Made by a program: the position numbers and the translations under genes
Assembly: GCA_964058845.1 (NCBI GenBank)
Contig: CAXKVR010000019.1
Span: 124,001-188,000 of the forward strand
DNA from: Carex sylvatica
Taxonomy: Eukaryota > Streptophyta > Magnoliopsida > Poales > Cyperaceae
DNA length: 64,000 bases
Reading direction: 5' to 3'
In this document: positions 1 through 10,169 of the stretch, one piece after another
Layout of the letters: every line of letters starts with the position of its first letter
How positions within the stretch are numbered: the stretch's first letter is position 1
The notes under the pieces: generated by a model
Databases searched by the model: none
Seen by the model: only the letters and a program-made list of their open reading frames with translations
What the model was told of the DNA's origin: nothing

Positions 1-385
1 TTAGAATTGGAAAGAGCATCTGGCATTTCTTACATTTGAAATAAATAGCCAACATTTTTTGGTACTTTTGCAAATGCATTCAACTCCTCAAAGTTATGTC
101 AAGCAATAAAGACTCATATTTATATCACCTTAAATATATTCCAGAATTCATACAAACTAAAAATCCAGAACAGGAATAGCTCAACCTGGTTTCAGTTCAA
201 TTTTAATTTTTTTACCTAAAGGAGGCAGGCTCGGGTATCAGTTATGTTGTCACATTCAGCAAAATAAATATTTGATCCTCACCCTAACTTCTCAGTTTTT
301 TTTCCAAATAACCCAAAAATATATTCTGCACTCCTTGAATTATAATCGATATAATCTTTCACCCAAAAAAGAAGCAAAAATTTAC

Positions 386-2641
386 CTTCATGTTGACTAG
401 GCCATAAATGTTAATTTGGGCATTAGGGAATTCTCTACTCCAAAGATATACAAGCATTGACACCATTGATGTTCCCAAAAAAGGAGACCGCAAATAAGGA
501 ATGGCTGTTAATCCCTAAAAACAAAAGGTAACAAATTCTCAGATAACAAGCCTATTGATCTATGATTAATTCCTGCCATTGATCTATATGATTAATTCCT
601 GCCAAACCAAGAATCCAAAATTTCAGCTGGCATTCCAAAATCATAGTCAACAATTAAAGCTTTGCAAGGTCTTTAGGATATAGTTCTTTAATTTGGTAAT
701 TGCCTGGAATTATCCTGAATTTTACAGTTTAGAGTCGATGAAAGACAAACTTCATACAAAATTGTGTCAGTCATATTCCAAATTTTATGGTTCTATACCC
801 TGATGAGCTTCAACTAACCCCCAAGGAAGCAGAAATTGACCTTTGGTTGTGCCTTTGATTAATTTAAAGTAACTTTCTGTCAAAAGTACCCCTTGGGAAA
901 ATTTTAGCTCATCTTATCATCAACTAAAAATATAAATGCAAAACAAATGAAAGAAGAAAGATGGACATTGATGAAGCTCGGACCTGAACAAACAGGTAGC
1001 CAAACTAACCACAAAACAACCAAGGTTTACAAACTTTGGGAGAAAAATTAAGCTGCAAAGGAAATTAACAGCTAACCAGTAAAGAAACTGCTCCAAAAAT
1101 CATCATCCACAAGAAATCTGCAGTGCGTTTATCAAAAGGACCTTTCTCCAGCTGTACACCATACCGAGCTCTACATTTCAAGTTCAATAATATCAATATA
1201 TTTATTTGAACTTGTTGGCCACCCATGGGTAATATATTTATTTGACTACCCATAGAACTACCCATATAATTATAGAATAGCATTATTTCATAATGTCAAT
1301 GCCGGTGCAAACAGATCTTATCTAAACTAAGGGCTTAATAGCACAACAACAGGTTGATTGAAAAAATTGGGATAAATTTTTGGTTCCGTTGCAAAATGCA
1401 ACTGCTACTTCGACTATTACCTGTTAACTGAGGCACATTTAATTTTTTTATTTAATAAATAAAGTATAATAGCTAATTCGGGCTCTTAGCAAGTTGAAGC
1501 TAATTAAGGACCAGAAAACATGTATGAAAGGGCCCAGTTCATAGACAAAATTAAAGCTCATCTGCTTGAATAATTATAACACAAAAACAACAAATGTTTA
1601 TGAGCGTCTCTTACATCATTAACAAGCGGATACCAAAGTTGATCGAAAACTTGCCAAGGAAAAAGAAAGGTGTTATCAACCTCCATATCTGCAAACAATT
1701 AAATGAAAGCATGTAATTGTATTGGGTATCTTAATGCAAAAGTAAGAAATTTCCAAAAATAATAAAAAGGTATCAGTACAAGTTCAACTCATATTCTGAT
1801 CAGTTTGTCACTGTTCCCTTGGGACTTTTGAAAACCAATTTAATTTATGCAACCGGAAGTAAATTGATTATTAAAGGCTTAGTTATGATCGGTGAAATTG
1901 CACAGCCAACAACCATTTAGGCAAAGAGAACTCAAAATATGAGATTGAACTGCACAATTAATGGTCTATTGATGCTTAAATTTAAGTTGAATTTCTTAAT
2001 AAGATACCTGCAAATTTTTAAATATGAGAGGGTAGAACAGAGCTATATGGTAGGGGCCCAAAATGCCTAGCTGGAGAACCGTAGTCGTCAGAAAACAAAT
2101 TGTCCCGTAAGCCTTACTAATTGGAGGAAGCGAATTGTAAAATCTGAAAAGTTAAATAAAAGTACAAATTAAAAGGTTTCATCATGAAATGAGAGAAAAG
2201 TGGACATAGATAGCTATAGGATCATTGTCTATCATAGTTATAAATCTTTTAGGGTATCCAACCCCATTTAAGTTTTGGAGCTAATTAATTTTGGACCTAG
2301 GTTTGTCAAAGCAGTTGCCTCTGTAAGAATCTCAAATTTAACAATTATTTAGGGAAGGTAGATAAAGGCTTTGAATTTTCAATAAATTGACTCATTTTGC
2401 TCTAATTTAGTTAACTGGAGGTTCTAGTTCTGCTCTGTTAGATCAAATACTTTAATCCGAAAACAAAATCGCAATAATGGATACTGTAGGCGGCTAATCT
2501 ACTTTTTGTACTGGATAAATAAGGTAGAAAATCACGAAAAACACACTAAAATCTACAAACTACACTGGCAAATTAACTAGAACAAAATCAATATAACTAG
2601 TGAAAATTACAGAATGCGACTTACTCTGCAGGGGATGACAT
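386..2641 (-). CDS. DER1: Derlin-1-like ER-associated degradation protein (3' part outside window)
   Basis: Derlins are multi-pass ER membrane proteins of the rhomboid-pseudoprotease fold that help retrotranslocate misfolded proteins for ERAD. Five minus-strand exons read in phase: 2625-2641, 2008-2143, 1615-1688, 1077-1170 and 386-514, together exactly 150 codons, each with GT-AG borders. The product begins MSSPAEFYNSLPPISKAYGT, the family's typical N-terminus, and includes ARYGVQLEKGPFDKRTADF and WSREFPNAQINIYGLV, both hallmark Derlin segments; several hydrophobic stretches fit membrane segments. Exon 1 is only 17 nt, and the ATG at 2641 is fixed by the conserved first residues. The last exon seen ends in phase 0 at a donor, and the remaining third of the protein (the FYLPWAM-type segment and tail) is not seen and must lie left of position 1. 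Derlin-1 is preferred over Derlin-2 by overall wording from memory of the families, so the subtype is less certain than the family. Confidence 0.93.
554..603. repeat. Short tandem duplication in a Derlin intron
   Basis: Two adjacent copies (554-577 and 578-603) of a roughly 25-bp unit starting ATTGATCTAT and ending TTCCTGCC; the second copy has an extra AT. It lies in intron 4 and probably has no function. Confidence 0.8.
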
Positions 2642-3506
2642 CTCGAAGTTCAAATCAGAAGTTCCCTCTTCAATCCAATGGGGATTTTGCGCGAAAACTG
2701 AGAAGGAAGACGAATTAATATTTAATATTTAAAGAAGGAAGAAGCTCGAAGAACCTTCGCAGGAAGTTGCGAGTTGCGACACGGGGATCTTTACTTGCGA
2801 GACTTGAAAGAACATTCACCTTCCGATCGAGATCGAACAGTTGTAGATCTAGGCTACGACGTAATGGCATCCAATCAGATTCAAGGGACACGCAGACTTC
2901 GGGTTCCCCGTTGGATTTATATTTTACGATGTTGATCATTTTGCGCCTCAAAGAGATGGATGCAGTTGACGCAGGCTGGGCTTGAAAAGAACTTTCTAGA
3001 AGTCCGGCCCTTCTGTGGCCTGTGGGCTTAATTCGTAGAGCCAGTCTCAATTAATCGGACAAGTATCTCTCCTCCTCTATAGTATGCACTTTAAATTGAT
3101 TTGAATGACAGAAAATTGTGTAGCTGGAATTTATTAATTTAAATTCGGATTGAATCTGAATCCTCCAGTCAAATAATCTGACATTCTTTGATTAAATACA
3201 ATAAATGTATAGAAGTCTACATTTAGTTCAAATTAGACCCGCCACATGTATAGCCACACATATTATCACATGTATTTCTATTCTGCACCGTTGGATCTGA
3301 ATCAAAATTCGTGCAGATGAAATCAACTTTTTCACTGGAGAAAAATTGAACCTCCCCGATCGATCCATTCTTCTTCTTCGAAAAACTAAACCCTCTCGCT
3401 CTCTCGCCTCGCCTTCAACAGGCACCATCTCGCTTTCTCCTCACTTTATCTCTGGCGAATCTCGATTTTTCTCTCTTCCGTAAATTCAAATCTCTCTGCG
3501 GACGCC
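2642..3506. other. Intergenic region between Derlin gene and unknown plus-strand exon
   Basis: No convincing coding exon is seen. The part next to 2641 must contain the Derlin promoter and 5' UTR (minus strand). The 3340-3506 part is CT-rich, as plant 5' UTRs often are. Overlapping small open frames at 2715-3050 have no recognisable content. Confidence 0.5.
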
Positions 3507-3665
3507 ATGGCTGCTTCTTCGATTCCTCCAGCGACTCCTCCGGCGAATCATCTCGGAGGCGCCACCGCAAGCACTCCTCGCTCAAGGCGCGCAAAGATCA
3601 GCACTGCCACAAGAAATCATTTACGCGACCAACAGAGAAGAGACGACGAAACAAAAAGAACAAAG
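3507..3665 (+). CDS. Possible first exon of an unknown gene
   Basis: An ATG in a fair plant context (GACGCCATGG) follows a CT-rich leader. It opens a basic reading frame rich in Ala, Ser, Pro and Arg that reaches a good donor (CAAAG|GTAAAC) at about 3665. No downstream exon was found with confidence. The +2 frame of the same stretch encodes a Ser/Asp tract followed by Arg/Lys-rich sequence, which looks more like an RS-type nuclear protein, but it lacks an ATG. It could be a real exon, a captured fragment or chance. Confidence 0.25.
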
Positions 3666-4427
3666 GTAAACTGTCTCTCTCTCTACGTTCTTCAATCAAA
3701 CCCCAGATTTGAGGTCTTCTCCTCCAGTGTCACATCTGACGTCTCAGTACCTAATTATCTAACCAGATCCACTTACTGTTAAGGTTCTGGTTGCTGGTTG
3801 ACAAGGCCGATCACTGTATAGATATCAACAGCAGGTATTACTTATCTATAATTCTATTTTTTTTGTTTATAATCCATAAATATGCCAAATAACTAATGAG
3901 ACTTGAATTCATGCTTATTTTGTATTGTTCTGGTATAGTTCCTGGGATATTCAGCATAAAATTATAGTATAGAGTCCCTACTGTGCAAAGTTTGAGCTAC
4001 AATATATTACTAGTATTATGTGTTGAGTTATGTGTGGCCACACAACCTGATGGTTATGTTAGTTTTTAAAAAAAAAAATAAGGGCATATTTTGAATTTTT
4101 TATTTTATCGAGGGTCATAAAAAAAAATCGGGTACTATTGTGTTCAGTTATTATCGTAAATCTTGATGAAGTTTTGTTGGAAAAATAAAAATGCTGCTGT
4201 GAATATAATACATAACGCTACTCAGCGAGATATGGCTTAGAAACTTCAGTAGAATAAAATGGAAGATTATAATATGTTTTCTATTCATAGGCCCAATAAA
4301 TTGGTAATTGACCTAGAATACTGTTGCTGTAATTCCACATGCTCAAAGCCCATAAGAAAACAATAGAAGAAGCTAAGCAGCATTCCGTCACATAATTAAT
4401 TAGCATACACAGCATAGTTTAAGACTC

Positions 4428-5001
4428 TTAAACAAGCATGGTTCCAACCATAACAGTGACAACTTCACCACTAATGCGCACTCTCTGGTATTTTTCATCC
4501 AATTCTAGCTGCAAAATAGCACTCCTTGGAGAAGCCTGAAATGATGAAGATTGGAGAAATTTTATGATCAAATAATTAGTAACGAAACAATCAAAATTAT
4601 GTAGCTAGATAAGGAACAATCTTTTAGTCTACTACCATGAAAGAAGTAAAGCTTTTCTTCTATAGCTTCTCACTCCAGTATCGCACCAAGGCAGAGTGTA
4701 TACTACCACACAATACTGGATCCTGAGAGAGAGAGGTCATACAAAAAATGAAAGTAATTACAAGCCCTAAAAGAAACAAGCTTAATCAGAAGGAGAAATT
4801 ATAAAAATAGGGTTTAAAGTGAAACAAAAAGTCAAAAACATCATCAATGTCTAATTTGGGGCAGAAGAAATGGGTAAAAAAGTCAAATCCTGTACCCTCA
4901 GGAGCTAGTCCAGTTACTATAATACCTCTTCCAGCACATTCTTTGATTTCCCTGATATTTGGCTGCAACTCTGCAACCTTTTTTCCAGATGGAAGTTTCA
5001 C
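4428..5001 (-). pseudogene. PhzF-family (phenazine-biosynthesis-like isomerase) 3' gene fragment
   Basis: PhzF-like proteins are small cytosolic isomerase/epimerase-fold enzymes of largely unknown plant role. Three exon-like pieces match their C-terminal half. 4840-5001 encodes VKLPSGKKVAELQPN, the segment GRGIIVTGLAPEGTGFDF and the HFFCPK motif. 4660-4722 matches the family DPVCGSAH segment but reads DPVLCGSIHS, with an extra Leu, and then reaches an in-frame TAG at 4660-4662. 4428-4535 encodes ASPRSAIL through GEVVTVMVGTML and a TAA stop. Splice signals flank the pieces. The N-terminal half is absent: upstream sequence runs directly into an unrelated RWDD1-like fragment on the other strand. 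The internal stop, the insertion and the missing 5' half indicate a pseudogene, probably a captured fragment. Confidence 0.8.
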
Positions 5002-5036
5002 CTTCAAATACAAGGAGAAAAGTTTTATCGTTGCAG

Positions 5037-5846
5037 CACAAAAGAAAATCTTGGCATGGCAATGATGTACACACTTGTCTCACCAGCGAAAGAATGGTTT
5101 ACTTACAAATTTTGTAGCGATGCAGTGCAGCCCGAACAAACTGAGAAACCAGAAGATGAGGTATGTATTTTTCATCTCTATTCCTTTTATCTTGATTTGT
5201 CTTTGTCTTTATGTGTGGGCACTTTTTGCAAATTGACCTTCAATCCTTTCTGTTTTAAATAATTCTGATATATTTCAGGTAATAACGCCTCATGGTCAAG
5301 CAGTAATAGTAGAGAGTTTTCTTGCCTGGAGAGAACAGTTTGAAGCTGAGTTGCACTTGAAAGAGCCAAGTACATAATTTTTTTCTCTGAGCAAGCAATC
5401 CTGCGACCAACGGACCTTCGCCCACAGCCGAGGAGTACACATCGATGAGCTTAAGGAAGCATTTTTTACTACTACACTTTTTTTATGCAATGACGTTGGA
5501 GGAGCGCCGTTCGATTCCAATTGCTTTGGGTCTATGTTTAAGAAGCGTTTGATCTTTGTCACAACCTGATTGCTTTTTTTCCTAGCAGCTGCATTATTTT
5601 TCTTTATATACAAGAATTTCAGAGGACCCCATTGCTTTGACGAACGAGTAAGATCGAGGTGCGCAGCAGCGAATCCCTCTACCAAATTTGCGATGGGATT
5701 GAATTGTATAGTAGCGCCTATAAGTTATCAAATTTACTTGTTATTTGTAAATATGGAACAGGCTGATGCCTGAGTCAGCTCTGACAGCTCCAATTGAGAA
5801 AAAGCTGACAGGAAGGCAATATTTTGAGTGTGGAAGACATTACACG
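5037..5846 (+). pseudogene. RWDD1-like (DRG family regulatory protein) gene fragment, frameshifted
   Basis: RWD-domain protein 1 homologues bind and stabilise DRG GTPases. Three plus-strand exons match the middle of the family. 5037-5160 encodes ENLGMAMMYTLVSPAKEW and an acidic linker. 5279-5369 encodes VITPHGQAVIVESFLAWRE, then EAEL. 5762-5846 encodes LMPESALTAPIEKKL and GRQYFE. Introns use GT-AG borders in positions that keep phase. After EAEL one base seems to be missing: the sequence reads out of frame to a stop, but skipping one base restores the family's ALERAK before the donor at 5370. The N-terminal RWD part and the acidic C-terminus are absent. It is therefore a truncated pseudogene, apart from the small chance that the indel is a sequencing error. 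Confidence 0.82.
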
Positions 5847-7321
5847 GTAAGCCTCATATTATTTTTCCTGTCTTATCATCTTTACTAAACATGTAATAAT
5901 ACCCGTACATTTGTGTTAACAAGTTCAATATCATACATATATATTGGTGCTTATTCTTCTGGTCTCAATGCATGTACTTTCCTGTGTGATGTTTGGTAGT
6001 CTGCCAGCCATGTTTGGTTTATTCCAGGTACTGCAATGAACCAGACCATAAGTATGATAACCTTTTTTTGTTTTACTTATTTATTTATTATTTTGTGATG
6101 CTTGCTTTGGCATTTTTTATTTGAATACTACCGTTGTATGTGCTTCTTACTCTTTTTTGGGGGTTCTGTTCACCCGGCTGGAATTTTCAATTTTGTTGTC
6201 CTGAACTGGTGCTTGTTCAATAAAATTTATTTTGCTTTACTTTCTCAATATCATCCTACGTTGGTTCATGTCCCCTTTGAACATTAAACTTGGTGAATGT
6301 TTTTCTGTCTATACTGTTTCTTAATTATTCTATAAAAGAATCTACCACGTATTGGTTTTCAGGCAACTTAGCAACATCTTGGGTTTCAGTGGCTTGCATT
6401 GTCAACCAGTGAATGTTGTGTGTTCTTGTGTATCTCTGTTAATTTGTGAAAACTGAAAATAGTCTTTTATTATATGTTTTCAATTTGAATAATTATAATC
6501 TACTTTTTATATTTTATTTGTTTATTTTCAGAAATGTTGAACTACATCGAAGATGATTAATAGCAATGATACTTTTTTCATATTATATTTGATCTTTTTT
6601 TTCTATTTTTTTTTTTACTGTTATTTATTATTTGAATTTTTTTTTCTTAATTCTATGTGAATATCAATAACAAAATATTTTTATATTTTATTTAATTTTA
6701 TAATATGGTTCCGTCGCAACGCACGGACACGATGTATCGTATTCAACATATGAAGAAGGATATCTTCTGCACAAAACTAGATTTGAAGCGTGTCCCTTGG
6801 CAGCCACTGCCAAGTTCTCTCTCAAAAAAGAAGAAGAGAGGATTTGAAGTGTCAGGCGATATGAAGTGTCTATTTTCGATGGAATTAACAAGTTTTGAGT
6901 TCTGTCGAAGAAGTTCTCTTTTATTATTCTTGAACTTTCATGTGTGTCAATTCAGTTCTCAAGTTTCCTAAAAAGAATCAAAATAGTCCTTTATTATTTC
7001 AAAAAGACAAATTTAGTCCTATTTAGCCTTTAAAAAAAAAAAATTAGTCCTATTTAATAGATTTCTCTGCTGACGACCTGACGTCAATTATTTTATTCAA
7101 CACATGAATAAACTAAATAAATTACAGTTTATCTAAAATGATCCTTAGAAAATATACAGGGTCCATGGGTAAAACTGCCCAAACATTATCCCTTCTCTTC
7201 ATGCTAGCGTGCCCTCAAGCGGAGCGTTCCCTCCCTCCCTTCCTAGCCGACAGCCTTCTTATCTCCCCCACAAAAAAAGCAGCCACCAAAGAACCTGACC
7301 GAAGATATAGAGAGAAACAAA
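5847..7321. other. Intergenic AT-rich region
   Basis: No gene recognised. Long T-rich tracts lie at 6590-6660. The last few hundred bases are the presumed promoter and 5' UTR of the YlmG-like gene; C-rich pyrimidine sequence begins at about 7190. The 88-residue open frame at 6705 has no recognisable content. Confidence 0.5.
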
Positions 7322-10169
7322 ATGGCTCCTCTTACGCCTTCTCCTTCTCAACTGGAAACGCCACAAAACAGCTTCCCTTTCAGCTTCCTTCTCTCGTCTT
7401 CCTTTTCCTTACCCTCCCCTAACCCCGCTGCATCCAGACCTTTCATCCCTGATCGGACGGTTCACAATGCGCATCAGCTACTCAGCAATGTTGCCACCGC
7501 CTTCTCCAACCACCCCTTCATTAGACCGCTTTTCTCTTGTCACGCTCAATTCAGAAGCTTTTGCCAAGTAAAACAGTTCTTTTTTTTATTTCTTTTCTTC
7601 ATTTTCATGCATTTCTTTTTAGGAAATTATTCTTTTGCCTAGTTGCAATATTAATTTTAAGAAAAAAAATCATGCCATTCTAATTGAACTCTGTATGAAA
7701 TTCTTATCTAGGATAAAATAGCAGCATGACATGTATAATGATTAACAATTCGTAATGCAAATTGGGGTTATATACGTGCAGATGCACTATAAGAGACTGC
7801 ACAAGCCGAGTAACATAAGCTTATCTGCCGTGGGATTTGCAGCTATGTTGCCAGGAGATTCTGTGGCAGGTCTTGTTGTGGCCAATGGTCTTGCAAATTT
7901 CTTGAACATATACAATGCACTTCTTGTGGCAAGGCTTGTTCTCACCTGGTTTCCCAGTGCTCCTCCTGTTATTGTTAGTCCTCTCAGGTGCAAAATTCAA
8001 ACCCTGTTTAATAATTAAGTATAAAATATTCTGATATTGTATAGTAAGGTTTACAACCACTCTGTACTGTTACAGTCCAGTCAGGTACCTAAATCATATC
8101 CATTATCGTTATTTAGATCTTGGACTCAGCTGTCTCAGCATATAGTTTCTTTTGTTATTTGTTGGCTCTTTAAACTGTTTAGTTGATTTTTCATTGGCTA
8201 ATTCCATTGTGGAAGTATCATACAACCTTGCTAAACGGGAAATGTCATGCACACCCTTGTTGAAACTTGGAAGATATCGTTATATATCCCAACAATATAT
8301 CCACAAAAAGGAACTTTTGTCCATTCCTATTTACTTTTAAGACAATGCTGGATTAACCCTTCTTTAATATAAATCTATCTATATTTTTTTTTTTTGATAA
8401 AAGCGGGTAACCCGTAACCCCACCTGTTTCATTGTGAAACAAAAAAGTACAAAGTAAGGCACTAAAGTGCCTTAGTAAGTTCATAGAACAAGTACTTTGC
8501 ATTAGAACAGTAGGTGAGCACGCAGGTTGCCAGAGCTAAGCAAAATAGTAGACCTAAGCAACAGAAGCTTACAGAAAAAAAAACCTAAAGTTTATGACAA
8601 CCCTAGTTACTATCCATAAAATTATTATCCAAATCATCTCCAGAAGAGGAGCTAGAACTAGAAGAAGAACTCGAGGCTGAAGCAGACATAGAATGAGGTA
8701 GCAAACCAACAACACTATCAATTTGCTGGTAGGCCACCTGGTCAGCTAGGTAGTCCTCCAACTCAGACCCTTCTAACCCAAGTGCGGGGTCCGACCCGAG
8801 GGAGTTTCCCCGATCCAGGGTTTTGGAGTCTGATAGAACTATGATGGTGTCTGTCTGATACAAGGGAGCAACATCAAAAGGCAATAGTAAAGTTAATTTA
8901 AAAAAAGAATCGTCAGACCTAGCTTTACACCAATAAGATGCTAAAGTTATTATAGCAGAGGCAACATATACTATAGATGGTATAAAAATATTATTAAAGC
9001 AAATTTTATTTCTAGTCAACCATAAAGTCCAAAGAGTAGAAGCTCTAATCAAATCTAATAATAAGGTATCTCTAAGGGGAATATCTTTATCTAGGGCCCA
9101 TAAATCAGCAATAGAGGTACAGTTGAATTGAAAACCATTGTGATTGGCAATCTAGGACCAAATAGTGGAAACAAATTCACAAGTAACAAATAAATGGTCA
9201 ACAGTTTCAGGTTTTATGGACTGGAGAGTGAGGCTATGATACTATGCATAGTGCGGATTGGTCTGTCCTATGGATCAATATCTCCGTTTTCAATGTCGAA
9301 ACAGTAGATCTGAACTGTTCAACATAATCTCCGTATGAAAATGTACTTGTAGGTCAAATTTTACAAATTTTTATAGGTAGAAAATCACTTGATGTAAAAA
9401 TTCTAGATCGTGCTTCTCTACCTATCTAAAAGGATAGTAAAAAATACTATAAAAAGATGTAAATTTTAGTCTGCTAGTACAAGTACATTTTCATATGGAG
9501 ATCATGTTCAGTTTAGATCGACTATTTGAACTTTGAAAGATATTGATCCATAGTACGGATCAATCCGCGAGCAAAATGGTTGTTAAAGCTTTAAGCATAC
9601 CAAAAAATCAGCAGGAGCAATATAATAATAACAGTTTGAATAAATCTTTTATTCACATTAGTGAATTTTATTCTTCTAATATGTGTGTATTATGAATTTG
9701 ATCTTCAAATAATCTAATCTCAGCAAAATCAAGTTTGATCAAATTCATAATAGTGTGTAGTGATAGAATGAGAAAGGGTGATAACACATATTTTCAATAT
9801 TCGCATAAAATTTTCAAACCTTAAGGAGATTGTATGTTTACAAATGATGATGCTTAAAAACAGTTTCAGTTTGACTTTATTTTTGTTTATCTGTGCAGTA
9901 CTTTGTGCGATCCTTATCTCAACATTTTCAGAGGAATCATTCCACCTCTAGGTGGGCTAGATTTGTCACCTATACTCGCCTTTCTAGTTCTTGATGCATT
10001 TACAAGCACCGCAGCTGCGCTTCCTGCCGAACTTCCTACCGAACTTTCTACAGCATCTCAGGAAACAACATCCGTTAATTCCATGCATTTCAACCTCACT
10101 GCAACTCAGAGAATGTGGATGAGAAGGTTATGCTCCAAGAAATCACAGAAAACAGAAAATTCTAAATAA
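7322..10169 (+). CDS. YlmG/YGGT-family protein, chloroplast (YLMG1-like)
   Basis: YGGT proteins are small membrane proteins; the plastid YlmG homologues of plants and algae are known for roles in chloroplast nucleoid distribution and in thylakoid and cytochrome b6f related functions. Three exons, 7322-7567, 7782-7987 and 9899-10169, join in phase to about 240 residues. Exon 1 is Ser/Pro-rich and suits a transit peptide. Exon 2 has the first membrane segment and the motif LLVARLVLTWFP. Exon 3 begins the conserved STLCDPYLNIFRGIIPPLGG followed by LDLSPILAFLVLDAF, the second YGGT half, which makes the family call firm. The C-terminal tail is basic. Intron 2 is about 1.9 kb because it holds an antisense LINE remnant and a foldback MITE. 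The paralogue (YLMG1-1 versus 1-2) cannot be resolved. Confidence 0.93.
8393..9225 (-). mobile_element. 5'-truncated LINE (3' tail with zf-RVT region), antisense in YlmG intron 2
   Basis: The minus strand encodes the end of a LINE ORF2. An RNase-H/zf-RVT style sequence (PETVDHLFVTCEFVSTIW, followed by an in-frame stop) leads into RASTLWTLWLTRNKICFNN, YWCKARSDDS and a Ser-rich C-terminus ending at 8603. Its 3' UTR contains GTTTCACAATGAAACAGG and ends at a T-run on the plus strand at about 8380-8393, which is the poly(A) side. The protein tail resembles that of the LINE at 34153-39328. Only the last 0.8 kb was inserted or kept, and it is non-functional. Confidence 0.85.
9253..9568. mobile_element. 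Foldback MITE in YlmG intron 2
   Basis: Inverted arms begin GCGGATTGGTC at 9253 and end GATCAATCCGC at 9568. Subterminal pairs are also inverted: CTATGGATCAATATCT, a GTTCAACATAATCTCC/GGAGATCATGTTCA pair, and AAAATGTACTTG. About 316 bp with no coding capacity. The inner arm wording is shared with elements at 16130, 29814, 47067, 59576 and 61585. No clear target-site duplication was found. Confidence 0.75.

Larger units (their letters stand above)
3800..6745. mobile_element. Candidate gene-fragment-carrying transposon (Helitron-like end, uncertain)
   Basis: Truncated pieces of two unrelated genes lie head to head within 40 bp here. The segment ends in a very AT-rich tract followed at about 6706-6735 by a short CCGT...ACGG hairpin containing CGCAACGCACGG, which resembles the hairpin near plant Helitron 3' ends. 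A CTRR terminus is not clear and no 5' TC end was recognised, so the borders are guesses. A Pack-MULE or simple segmental debris is also possible. Confidence 0.3.

Noticed and set aside
2715..3050. 111-codon minus-strand frame upstream of Derlin
   Set aside because: Overlaps the Derlin 5' flank and has no recognisable content; the conserved Derlin start is at 2641.
5296..5685. 129-codon minus-strand frame
   Set aside because: Lies over the intron and exons of the RWDD1-like fragment; no recognisable protein.
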